This document shows, in pieces, positions 35,210 to 44,930 of a stretch of DNA of 60,000 bases. The DNA comes from Takakia lepidozioides (lineage: Eukaryota; Streptophyta; Takakiopsida; Takakiales; Takakiaceae), in assembly GCA_030704615.1 (NCBI GenBank), contig CM060731.1:76676756-76736755 (forward strand). Direction: 5' to 3'. The stretch's first letter is position 1; each line of letters begins with the position of its first letter. Below the pieces are notes generated by a model, which had not been told where the DNA came from, ran no database searches, and saw only the letters and a list, made by a program, of their open reading frames with translations. The translations under genes were made by a program, and so were the position numbers.

Positions 35210-36429
35210 CATGACTAAAGCCATGACAACCTCCTTCTTCAGCTCTTTGTGCTTGCTGGGATCAACCATTTTTGCACAGAGTTTGCGAAACACTCGGGAT
35301 ACTCGCAATATGGAATTTCGTACGCCCTTAGCCATGAAACCACGTAGAGCAAGAGGGAGAACTTGCTGCATAAGCACATGGTAGTCATGTGATTTTAGTT
35401 GTGAGAGTTTTTTTTTTACAACATATTTTTTAAAGGCAGATGCATACCCCGTTGGCACTTTCACTTTGTGATTGTGTCCAGGAACACCCTCAGTTCATCT
35501 CCTGTGAGCACATACGGCGCTGCGGGCATCACGAATGTGTTCTCCCTCGTGGGATGCCTTTGCAACCACAGGTGGGGACGAATGCCTTGTAGCTCAAAGT
35601 CACGACGCACCTTCATGGTATCATTTTCCCCAAAAATTGTCTTGATGATATTTTCTGTGACATTCTTCTCGCAATGCATCGTGTCAATGGTGTGGCGGAT
35701 CAGTAGGTGCTGCAATTCATGCGCCAAAATGATTCACAGGAAAATCAAATGGTGACACAAATATGCCAACACACTAACACACATCTGTGAATAAAAAACA
35801 AATGCACAAATATGCGAAATAGACAAGCATGAGTGAGGAGTCCCCGTACCTCCCAATAAGGCAGACGATACAGAATGGACAACCGCTTGACACCATGGAT
35901 TTTTGAGGGATCAGCCTCTGCGATTGAATCCTCATCCTCAACCCATTTTGAGTATTCCTGAGCACGCATCTTGATTTCACTGGCTATCAGGAGTAGTGGA
36001 GCATGTCTCATTTCTCGTTCGCCATTGAAGAGCCTAGATCTCTTGTATGCATGGTCGGTGGGAAGAAATCTCCAGTGCCCTTGGAATATAATTTTGTGAG
36101 AGGCTGCCGAATACCGCGAATCAACTCCAAAGCCACAGGCAGGGCAACCTACATAGCCTTGGTGAACTTGACCTGCTAGCCGTACGCTAGGAAGTCGTGT
36201 ATGCACCACATTATGATGGCCCACATGTTGAAAGCCCGTTCATCCCGAATGCTGGCCACATCATGGGCTGGGACTCCCACCCACAATTTCGCCAGCTCCT
36301 CCACGAGGGGTTCGAGATACACATCAATGTTCTTCATCTTCACGGACTCCTTCCCTGGAATGAGCAGCGACAACATGACAAAGAATTTCTTGATCACCAA
36401 CCAAGGAGGTAAATTGTAGTTGAGTAGTA
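35200..36429 (-). pseudogene. TNP2 transposase, middle part with one intron
   Basis: The frame continues from the segment beyond element B: LLIPGKESVKMKNIDVYLEP, SIRDERAFNMWAI, then GCPACG and FLPTDHAYKRSRLFNG. An intron runs from the donor gtacgg (about 35,847) to an acceptor near 35,716 that restores HLLIRHTIDTMHCEKN, the conserved His-x-x-Asp-x-Met-His-x-Glu-Lys-Asn core. One base is missing near 35,464 (frameshift), after which VPTGYASAFKKYV and LKSHDYHVLMQQVLPLALRG follow. These are defining TNP2 blocks. The piece ends at the element A junction. Confidence 0.88.
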
Positions 36430-36434
36430 GGATG

Positions 36435-37046
36435 TGTCATGGACATAGCCCAGAGGAACTTACCAGGAGTAAATACCAGAAGTTACCAAATTACCATGTT
36501 ACCGAAAGTTACCACGACTTATCGTGATTTACCATGATTTACCATGATTTACCAAGTTACCGGGAGTTTACCAAATTACCAAGAGTAACTTGGAAAACTA
36601 CTCAGGAAGCTTCCTTTGGAGGAAACTTCTCCATCAAGATACCTCCTTTGTTTAAGGAAGCTTCTCCATCAAGAAACCTTTGTTTAATCTTGGAAACTTC
36701 TCCAGCAAGAAATCTCCATAAGGGAAGCTTCTTGGGGAAGCTTCTTAGTAGCCAGTATATATAGGAGGCGAGACTGGACACTCTTCAGTCTCGCCAACAC
36801 AAGTTCAAGCTACTCTTGTTCCAAGTCCAGTACTCCAGTCCAGCTTCCAGTATCCAGTCTAGTTTCCAGCATTCCAGTATCCGAGTCGAGTTCCAGTATT
36901 TTGTACTCTTGTCCACTGTTATAAAGATCATCTTGATTTATGTTCACCTACCATGCATTCGGCCACGCCGACCTTGACTTCTTGTCTAGTCTTGTACCTC
37001 TAGTCTGATCTCTTCTTTGTATTCTGTCATGTTCTCATCCTTGACA
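36435..37046 (+). mobile_element. Element B 5' LTR
   Basis: It starts TGTCATGGACATAG and ends TTGACA. The U3 carries a run of 10-bp units (ATTTACCATG) repeated three times around 36,525-36,550. A TATA box lies at 36,756-36,763 and the expected RNA start about 31 bases on, at 36,787. The 3' LTR has fewer 10-bp units, which explains the 612 versus 602 bp lengths. Confidence 0.93.
36756..36797 (+). promoter_or_regulatory. Element B TATA box and RNA 5' end complementary to its primer site
   Basis: TATATATA at 36,756-36,763 is followed 31 bases after its start by AGTCTCGCCAA (36,787-36,797). This is the exact reverse complement of the putative primer-binding site TTGGCGAGACT at 37,049-37,059. In the Tf1/sushi group, the first 11 bases of the mRNA fold back onto the primer-binding site and serve as primer instead of a tRNA. 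The 11-base length and the TATA spacing both fit. Confidence 0.8.
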
Positions 37047-37048
37047 GT

Positions 37049-37059
37049 TTGGCGAGACT
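37049..37059 (+). promoter_or_regulatory. Element B primer-binding site (self-priming type)
   Basis: TTGGCGAGACT begins two bases after the 5' LTR and pairs perfectly with the predicted 5' end of the element's own RNA at 36,787-36,797. This supports self-primed minus-strand synthesis as in Tf1. Confidence 0.78.
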
Positions 37060-37084
37060 AAAGTTTGTTCTTTAGTTAGTTAAG

Positions 37085-38109
37085 ATGGAAGGCACATTTG
37101 CGGAAATGGTCACCACATTGCAGAGTCTTTAGCTCCAGATGCAAGAACTTCGTACATCTACCGCCTAATTGCAAGCTGATCAGTCTCAAGATCTTGGCAA
37201 CGCTCTCCACAATTTGCAACAACAAATTTCAGAGTTAAAGGAGTCGAACAATGGATCTTCAACCATACGAGTCCCTACTGCATCAGCTCCTACTGCAACG
37301 GTTCCTCTTCAACAGATTATGAGAGAACCAAAGATTAGCATGCCCGAGAAATTTGATGGGACGAGATCAAGATTTCGCGGTTTTGTTCAACAAGTACGAC
37401 TGTTCCTACGACTACATCCACAACGCGATCCCGATGAAGGTATTCAAGTGGGATTCGTAGGCACCCTTCTGTCAGGCACTGCCCTATCTTGGTTTGCACC
37501 GCTATTAGAAAAAAATTCGCATTTACTATATAATTTTGAAGCATTTATGTCCTTTTTCACTGCAACGTTTGGAAAAAATGATAGAGAGAGAGAGTTGCAG
37601 AAACAAAAATGCGAAATCTTCGACTAGGAGCACGTCCTACTTCCGTTTATGCCGCCGAATTTCGACAACTTGCGTGCGACCTCGACTGGAATGAAAAAAG
37701 CCTCATTAGTCAGTTTCGATGTGGACTAAAAGATGATGTAAAAGATTTGTTGCTGACAATGCCAAACGTGAGCACACTGAGTGAATTCATCACCCAAGTC
37801 ATTGCATGCGATAATCGTTTGTTCGAAAGATGTCAAGAGAAGCGATCTGGATGGTCTACGACGTATCATGCCACTACTACGATCCATCAGACATCCAGTA
37901 GTGATCATATGCTGATTGATGTTGTCCGATTCAAGCCATTGACGCCACAAGAAAAACAAAGACGGTGCTCGAATGGATTATGCCTCTATTGCGGAGAAGA
38001 AGATCACATAGCATTAAACTGCCCCAACAAGAGAAGATTCAAAGCTCGGGGCATAACTCAAGTGTTCGATACGAGGAGGTCGGAAAACGAAGATGTCCAG
38101 TCACAGTAG
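37085..38109 (+). pseudogene. Element B gag with zinc knuckle
   Basis: It starts at ATG 37,085. Two early stops lie near 37,130 and 37,166, and there is a frameshift near 37,620. The capsid region includes ISMPEKFDGTRSRFRGFVQQ, GTALSWFAPLLE and RQLACDLDWNEKSLISQF. The zinc knuckle CLYCGEEDHIALNC (CX2CX4HX4C) is at 37,981-38,022. The order and motifs match sushi/Tf1-like chromovirus gag. Confidence 0.9.
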
Positions 38110-38139
38110 GGATCATGCGGCCGGACATCACAAATTCCT

Positions 38140-38689
38140 TACCGAAAAAATGTCTCTTTCTACCTCCAGACCCTGCACCTTGCTTCACAGTTCCGGTAAA
38201 AATCAGAGTGCAAAATTGAGATATCACTGTAGAAGCACTTTTGGACTCAGGAGCTTCAGCTTATTTTATGGACAAAAACTTTGCGAAACAAAATAATTTA
38301 ACGCTCGTAAAGAAGAAACTCTCGGCCCCCGTTGAAGTCATTGATGGATGACCATTAGCATCAGGAAATGTGGACCATGAAACTCGACCACTTGAAGTGA
38401 AGCTTAAAGATCAAGCATCACATATTGTTTTCAATGTCATCCAGTCTCCAACGAATCCTGTAATCCTTGGACTTCCCTAGTTCGTATTTCACAATCTCGA
38501 AATCGACTGGCGATCGCGAAAAATTTCTGCAAGACAAAAATGTAGAAATAGCAAAGGTATTCAACCCCTATTCCTTGGAGCTAGAGCTTTCATGAGAGCT
38601 ACAAAAAAAAGAGGCGACATTTGCACTTTATGCGACTCCGATCAAAACCACAACAGACAAAGGTACTTTGTCGCGCACCTCAATTCGGT
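38140..38689 (+). pseudogene. Element B aspartic protease region
   Basis: LLDSGASAYFMDKNF at about 38,239 carries the catalytic Asp-Ser-Gly, and NPVILGLP near 38,460 is the usual distal motif. In-frame stops before Pro-Leu-Ala-Ser and after ILGLP break it. It precedes the foreign GC-rich segment. Confidence 0.85.
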
Positions 38690-39395
38690 AAACTCCCCTT
38701 CAAGTCATAGTTATTCGCTTTGATGCGCGCGCCTGACTCCCAACCTGGCCGCCGGGCCAACTTGGAGCTTCGGCTGCTCACCGGGACATAACGGCTCCCT
38801 TTCGCTTCCCTCTTAAACCCTCCACCTAATTGGGACTAGGAGAATTCCCTTTGGTAGATGGCAGTCCGGAACAGCTCCCCACTCTTTGGTCGCTTTCCGG
38901 CTCGCTTGCTTACTCACTAGTTTTTGGTCACCAACGGGCTTGCACCGTTCTCGGGGTTACTACTCCCTATATATACTTCTGTAGCTGTCCGCGGGGGTTT
39001 CACAACTAGCCATGCCATTTTATGGCGAACCACCACGAAGACCCTCGATTCCCGGTGGTGAGTCGCGGTGAGTCTTGGCCCGCTCACCACGGCCCCTATG
39101 GACCGTGATGAGTCCCAAGACTCCCCACGACTCCCACCTCGAGGTCTCCGCCCCCATGGTGAGTCCTATGTCACCCCCACTAAGTCCCACTAAGCTACCA
39201 CCACCCCTTGTGGAGCCACCCCCACCGCAACCCGGTGTGCGGGGCTCCACCTAGTGAGCGCCTCCGCTTCCCTGAGTGCCTTGGGCACTCAAGGGTGCCT
39301 CAGCCCCCCATACCTATCGCTGCCGCTGCCCCCACCACAGGGGCAGCCCTCATGTGTCCCGACCCCCTGCCCTCAAGGCAAAGGGCCGCGACATA
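38690..39395. other. GC-rich foreign segment inside element B
   Basis: About 0.7 kb that is not gypsy coding sequence lies between the protease and the RT leader. It is clearly richer in G+C than its neighbours and carries repeated (G)TGAGTC phrases on the plus strand (39,060-39,180). It also has a TATA-like CTATATATA near 38,970. The retroelement frame resumes at [13 protein letters not shown] see no open frame with a known domain, no inverted ends and no obvious target duplication. It may be an inserted element or captured DNA. Confidence 0.6.
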
Positions 39396-39404
39396 CTTCA
39401 ACAT

Positions 39405-40575
39405 TATCCGCTCAATATCAAGATTTCAATGATGTCTTCGAGAAGAAAAATGCAGACATATTGCCAGAATATCGACCTTATGACTGTGCAATTGAGTTAC
39501 AAGAAGGAGCCCAACCACCATTCGGCCCAATCTATAACTTATCCCATATGGAGTTGGTTGCATTACGTGAATACATTGATGAAAATTTGTCGAAGCACTT
39601 CATCCGACATTCAAAATCACCCGCGGGGGCGCCTATCTTGTTTGTGAAAAAGAAGGACGGATCATTACGCATGTGTGTCGACTATTGCGGTCTCAACAAA
39701 GTCACAATCAAGAATCGTTATTCGTTGCCGCTGATTTATGGGCTTCTCGACCAGCTGGGACGAGCGAAGATTTTCACCAAAATCGACTTGAGAGGAGTTT
39801 ATAACCTTGTACGGATAAAAGAAGGAGACGAATGGAAAACAACTTTTCGAACAAGGTAGGGACATTTTGAATACAGTGTTATGCCTTTCGGTCTTACAAA
39901 TGCTCCAGCAATTTTTCAACATATGATGAATGACATCTTTCGAGAATTTTTAGATGACTTTGTAGTCATCTATTTGGACGACATTTTGATATTTTCACAG
40001 AATGAAGAAGACCATGGCCGCCATGTACGCATTGTCCTTGATAAATTAAGAGAAAAAAGACTATATGCCAAGTTGGAGAAATGTCTTTTCCATCAATCTG
40101 AGGTCGAATTTCCGGGCTACATTATTTCCGACAAAGACGTCTTTATGGATCAGAAGAAAATACAGACCATCATCGAGTGGATTAAACCAACTTCGGTCCG
40201 AGATGTACAATGTTTTCTAGGCTTTGCAAATTTCTATAGAATCTTCATCAATGACTACTCCAAAATTGCTGCACCATTGACACGACTCACAGGGAAGGAC
40301 AAATTTGTATGGGACGAGAAGGCTGACCATGCATTTGAAAGGCTGAAGCAGGCATTTACAACGGCTACCATACTGGTACATGCAGACCCATCTAAACCAT
40401 TCTTCTTAGAAGCAGATGCATCGGACTTTGCACTTGGTGCGGTACTCTCTTAATACGGTACAGATGGTCGACTCCACCCTGTTGGTTTTCGTTCTCGCAA
40501 ATTTTCCACTGCGGAGATCAATTATGAAATCCATGACAAAGAACTTCTAGCGATTATCGATGCTTTTGAGGAGTG
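39405..40575 (+). pseudogene. Element B reverse transcriptase and start of RNase H
   Basis: [20 protein letters not shown] is the typical leader. It is followed by [32 protein letters not shown], a TAG near 39,857, MPFGLTNAPAIFQ, the catalytic VIYLDDILIF at about 39,964-39,993, FLGFANFYRIFI and, starting RNase H, LEADASDFALGAVLS ending in a TAA at about 40,451. A TGA also occurs near 40,575. All blocks are in order, with single-base lesions only. Confidence 0.94.
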
Positions 40576-40585
40576 ACGACATCTA

Positions 40586-42339
40586 TTGGAGGGAACTAAA
40601 CATCAGGTCACTGTCTATACCGATCACAAAAACCTCGAATATTTTATGAGTGCTCGTGTTTTGAATCGACGTCAAGCGAGATGGAGTATGTCACTAGTAA
40701 GGTTTGATTTTATTATTACCTACCGTCCCGGACATTTTCAAGGAAATTCAGATGCTCTCTCGCGACGATCGTATCTTACGCCAAAAGAAAGGGATCCAGC
40801 TTTTGACCAACAAAAATCCATCATCCTGAAACCAGCAAATCTCCAATTGAATATGCTATCCATGTCCACCTATGACGACGCAGAGATCATAAAGGAGATT
40901 CAGGAAGCACTGAAGAGCGACCATTTTGCTACGACACTACGAAGTCAACTAAATCAACCTCGAGACAACCCACATGTTATAAACGACTTCGAATTCAAAG
41001 ATGGCTTACTTTACTTCAAGGGACTTCTCTATGTACCTCCAGGACCTACACGACTTCGAATTCTTCAAACATGTCATGATCTTCCGGCTGCAGGACATTT
41101 CGGCTTCAACAAAACATTGAAGTTGATATCCAGGGACTATTGGTGGCTGCAGATGTGGAAACTCGTGAAAGAATTTATAAAATCTTGCGACATGTGTGCT
41201 AGAGCGAAGGGACCACGACATCGACCTTACGGCCTTCTTCAACCAATACCCATTCCCAGGGTCCATGGTCATCTGTATCTATGGACTTTATTACGGACCT
41301 TCCAATTTCCAAGACCACCGATTCAATCCTTGTTATTGTAGATCGTTTTACGAAGATGACACATTTCATTCCATGTAATAAAACGGTTACCGGCGAGGAA
41401 ACTGCAAGTCTCTTCCTCAATAATATCTACCGCATTCATGGACTCCCAAAGGACATCGTATTTGATCGAGGACCACAGTTCATATCAAATTTCTGGAGGG
41501 GATTATTTCACATATTGGATACTAAGATCAACCTCTCTACAACAAATCATCCACAGACTGATGGTCAAACCGAACGTGTAAACCAGATTTTGGAGCAGTA
41601 TCTTCGCTGTACGATAAATTATCACCAAGATAATTGGACGGACCTTGTGTCATTGGCTGAGTTTGCCTACAACAACACTATACATTCTTCGACCAAACAA
41701 ACTCTATTTTTCTCCAATTATAGTCATCATCCTCGAGCAAACCCTTTCCACATGAAAACTGTTGGAAGCCCTGCTGCAGAAAACCTTACTACTCATCTTG
41801 CTACGATTCACAAGGAGCTTACATCTCATCTCGCAGAAGCTCAAAAACAATACAACGAGTATGCAGATCAACGTCGTCAACTCCAACCCCAGTTCAAGGT
41901 CGGAGATCGTATGTGGCTTCTTCGACGGGACATACAAACCTCGCGACCATCAAAGAAGTTGGATTATCAACGCCTGGGACCATTCAAAATTATTCGACAA
42001 ATAAATCCGGTCAGTTTTCGGCTTGGACTCCCACGAAGTATGCACATCCATCCAGTCTTTCATGTTTCATTATTGGAGTTGTATCATCCATCGAATATTC
42101 CAGGGAGAGTTTCTGTACCACCTCCACCAATCGAAGTTAATCAGGAAATTGAATATGAAGTCGACGAAGTCCTAAACTCTCGCATCAAATATAAACGTTT
42201 TGAGTATTTCGTACATTGGAAAGGTTACGACATCAGCGAACGAACGTGGGAACCTTCATCCAACCTCGTCAATGCCTCTGACAAAGTCCAAGAGTTTCAT
42301 CAACGATATCCAGCTAAGCCCCGAGCTACATGTCAATGA
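40586..42339 (+). pseudogene. Element B RNase H end, integrase and chromodomain
   Basis: RNase H ends with YTDHKNLEYFMSARVLNRRQ and GNSDALSRR. The integrase has its zinc-binding part (GHFGFNKT, then CDMCARAKG) and catalytic core with FITDLP (first Asp), FDRGPQF (second Asp) and NHPQTDGQTERVNQ (Glu, at the 35-residue spacing). A frameshift near 41,280 lies just before the core. After the GPF-type region (LGPFKII) comes a chromodomain at about 42,150-42,300: YEVDEVLNSRIKYKRFEYFV, then HWKGYDISERTWEP, with its aromatic cage residues. Chromodomains guide integration to marked chromatin. Confidence 0.95.
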
Positions 42340-42930
42340 GACGTCACAAACGATGATGTCAGCCAAGCTAGCTTCAAGGAGAAGACTCCACATTCAATGT
42401 ACTTGATACACGCTAAGGAGAGAGAAACACCACACATCAGTATATATAGCTACACTTCCAACACTCTTGCATCTTGTATTGGCAGCATGGAGTCACAAGA
42501 ACCAAATACATTGGAATTGTCGCTTACCCAACTACCAGATCAGCCGTTCCGACTCTCACGACCTTCAATATTACGCTGACGCTCTCGAGACGATGGGCCA
42601 CCAATGCGATGTGTATTTCCTCATTTGGACCCCGTACGACAGCAAGTGGAGCCTACTCGAAGTCTAATAATTCAGTTGGAGGTTGAGGCTTCGGACCCAG
42701 AGGGCAACGAAATCATGTTTGAAGGCAACTTCGAAAATCAGAATGCTCAAATTACTGCGTGGTCCCAAGTTCAAGGTGTTGGACACTATCGATGGTTACA
42801 GGGACCTATAAATCATTTGAATCAAGAACGAAGAGCCGAATACTTGGCAAGTACCATTCGTCGGATTTTGGATTTTCTCCAACTCTAAGCAAGTCCAAGA
42901 TTTTACCGCTCCTCGAGGAACTCGGCGCTA

Positions 42931-42940
42931 GAGGAGGGGG
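42931..42940 (+). promoter_or_regulatory. Element B polypurine tract
   Basis: GAGGAGGGGG ends three bases before the 3' LTR (TGTCACGG at 42,944). It is the expected plus-strand primer. About 0.6 kb between the integrase stop and this tract has short frames only. Confidence 0.75.
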
Positions 42941-42943
42941 TGA

Positions 42944-43545
42944 TGTCACGGACATAGCCCAGAGGAACTTACCAGGAGTAAATACCAGAAGTTACCAAGT
43001 TACTATGTTACCGAAAGTTACCACGACTTACCGTGATTTACCATTACTTACCAAGTTACCGGGAGTTTACCAAATTACCAAGAGTAACTTGGGAAACTAC
43101 TCAGGAAGCTTCATTTGGAGGAAACTTCTCCATCAAGATACCTCCTTTGTTTAAGGAAGCTTCTCCATCAAGAAACCTTTGTTTAATCTTGGAAACTTCT
43201 CCAGCAAGAAACCTCCATAAGGGAAGCTTCTTGGGGAAGCTTCTTAGTAGCCAGTATATATAGGAGACGAGACTGGACACTCTTCAGTCTCGCCAACACA
43301 AGTTCAAGCTACTCTTGTTCCAAGTCCAATACTCCAGTCCAGCTTCCAGTATCCAGTCCAGTTTCCAGCATTCCAGTATCCGAGTCGAGTTCCAGTATTT
43401 TGTACTCTTGTCCATTGTTATAAAGATAATCTTGATTCATATTCACCTACCATGCAATCGGCCACGCCGACCTTGACTTCTTGTCTAGTCTTGTACCTCT
43501 AGTCTGATATCTTGTTTGTGTTCTGTCATGTTCTCATCATTGACA
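42944..43545 (+). mobile_element. Element B 3' LTR
   Basis: Starts TGTCACGGACATAG and ends ATTGACA; nearly identical to the 5' LTR, with one 10-bp unit fewer in its U3 repeat. The target duplication GGATG follows at 43,546. Confidence 0.94.
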
Positions 43546-43550
43546 GGATG

Positions 43551-44491
43551 GGCCACGTTGACCAACTCGTAGATTTTGCGCCATAAGGATTCACCCCAGC
43601 CAATGCCAAACCAAGATGCAGGTTGCGTGGATCTGATGCGAACTCCGGCCAAGTGTTGTCAATGTGCCACCAAGCTTTGTTGTCTGCAGCATGACGAACG
43701 AGCCCATCTTTGCTTTTGTGATTGTTATGCCAACTCATGAGCTCTGCCACCGATTTCACTCTAAACATTCGTTTCAACCTGGGTATGAGAGGGAAGTGTC
43801 GCAAAAATTTCTTAGGCACCTTCCCACGACCTGCAAAATACCTTCCACTTTGGCACTTTAGGCAAATCTCAGTTTTTTCAAGCTCTCCACGGAACAATAC
43901 ACAACCCTGTTTGCATGCATGAATCTGTTTGTATGTTAGCCCCATCCTGGCTATCATTGTTTTTGCCTCATAATGTGATTTCGGCAACGCATTCTCTTTA
44001 GGCAAAAATGAATCCTTCAGTAATGACAGGAGCTCATCCACAAACGCATTTGTACACTTGTGGGTCGTGCAACAATTCAGCAGCATCAAAGTTGCTGTCA
44101 ATCTACTGTGATGACACCCTTCATACAAAGGAATCTGTGACTCACTGAATATTTTGGCGTAGTCTCCTTCATATTGTTGCCTCTTATCCTCTGTCGTCAT
44201 CCCACCTCCGTCGTGCAACCCAGTCGAATTTGTGGCATTGCCTGGTTCCTCAGTGCTTGCATGGGGAATGCCAAATTCATCTTCATTCGCTTGACAAGTC
44301 GCGTCCCTACTGATTCTGTCAGTTGTTTCAAAAGCCTCTTGCAAAGCACGTTGCATCTCCTGTTGTAAAAGTTGTTCTTGGTCAGGTTCACCCACACCCC
44401 TCGTTTCAGATGTACAACTGGACGGTCCTTCCTCCCCGTCCGAATCTTCATCATACATAATGTGAGCCTGCAATTTGCAGCACCGAAGCAT
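43551..44491 (-). pseudogene. TNP2 transposase, N-terminal part
   Basis: The minus-strand frame reads MYDEDSDGEEGPSS, later PLYEGCHHSRLTATLMLLNC, LPKSHYEAKTMIARMGL, CKQGCVLFRGE, CLKCQSGRY, then VPKKFLRHFPLIPRLKRMF and FASDPRNLHLGLALAGVNPY. These are the N-terminal blocks of CACTA transposases, including a zinc-finger-like pair of Cys residues. The frame runs straight into the element B insertion site and continues at 36,429. This part has no stop. The upstream 44,492-44,930 stretch is the transposon's 5' subterminal region. Confidence 0.9.
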
Positions 44492-44930
44492 GACTCAGCA
44501 GTGCAGATACATCAGTAAACGCGAAATGACAAGTCAATATTGTCAGCTGGTATGCCTTGGGCCAGTTCAAATATTGTTCGGGAACGAAGCCATTTTTTGC
44601 AAATTGGAATGATGCTTGATTCATTCACTTCAGCAGTTCAACAATGCGTTTGGCTACTATCGATATCTATCCTTGCGGATCCAAGGTTGTCTTTGAGGTT
44701 CATCGTCAAACGGTGATCGCAACGTTAGTCTAATCTGGGATTGAAACGCCCCCGTTAATCTACTTACTTGAAGTGTTTTGGTGCATGTGTGGAGGTTAGG
44801 ACACACGTCATGCGATCGTGAAAACAGGTGTAGCCGTGCTTAGGACTACCAACGGCATAAAATGTAGTCACGGCCATGACTACCCACGGCCCCACAGCCA
44901 ACATCTGTGAGACACGTGTTTTGTTACAGG

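Larger units (their letters stand above)
36430..43550 (+). mobile_element. Gypsy element B, chromovirus with Tf1-type features
   Basis: A complete but decayed LTR retrotransposon: LTRs 36,435-37,046 and 42,944-43,545, exact 5-bp duplication GGATG at 36,430-36,434 and 43,546-43,550, and order gag, protease, RT, RNase H, integrase, chromodomain. It is inserted in the TNP2 gene; removing it and one GGATG joins the transposase frame without loss (Trp-Pro-Ile-Leu junction). The LTRs differ at only a few per cent of positions by eye, so this is the youngest datable insertion in the stack. Stops in gag, RT and RNase H and a foreign segment at about 38,690-39,395 make it non-autonomous. Confidence 0.95.
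20265..44930 (-). mobile_element. CACTA (En/Spm) transposon, split by later insertions
   Basis: The left end begins CACTACAACAGATCACGCG at 20,265. The likely right end reads, on the minus strand, CCTGTAACAAAACACGTG from 44,930, a related but decayed terminus followed by subterminal sequence. Between them a TNP2-type transposase gene is spread over the minus strand at 44,491-43,551, 36,429-35,200 and 24,080-22,576. The gaps are two gypsy elements. Without them the transposon is about 6.5 kb. A clean 3-bp duplication cannot be seen because the host-side sequences (integrase on the left, gag on the right of element C) are not contiguous. The right end is the less certain limit. Confidence 0.7.
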
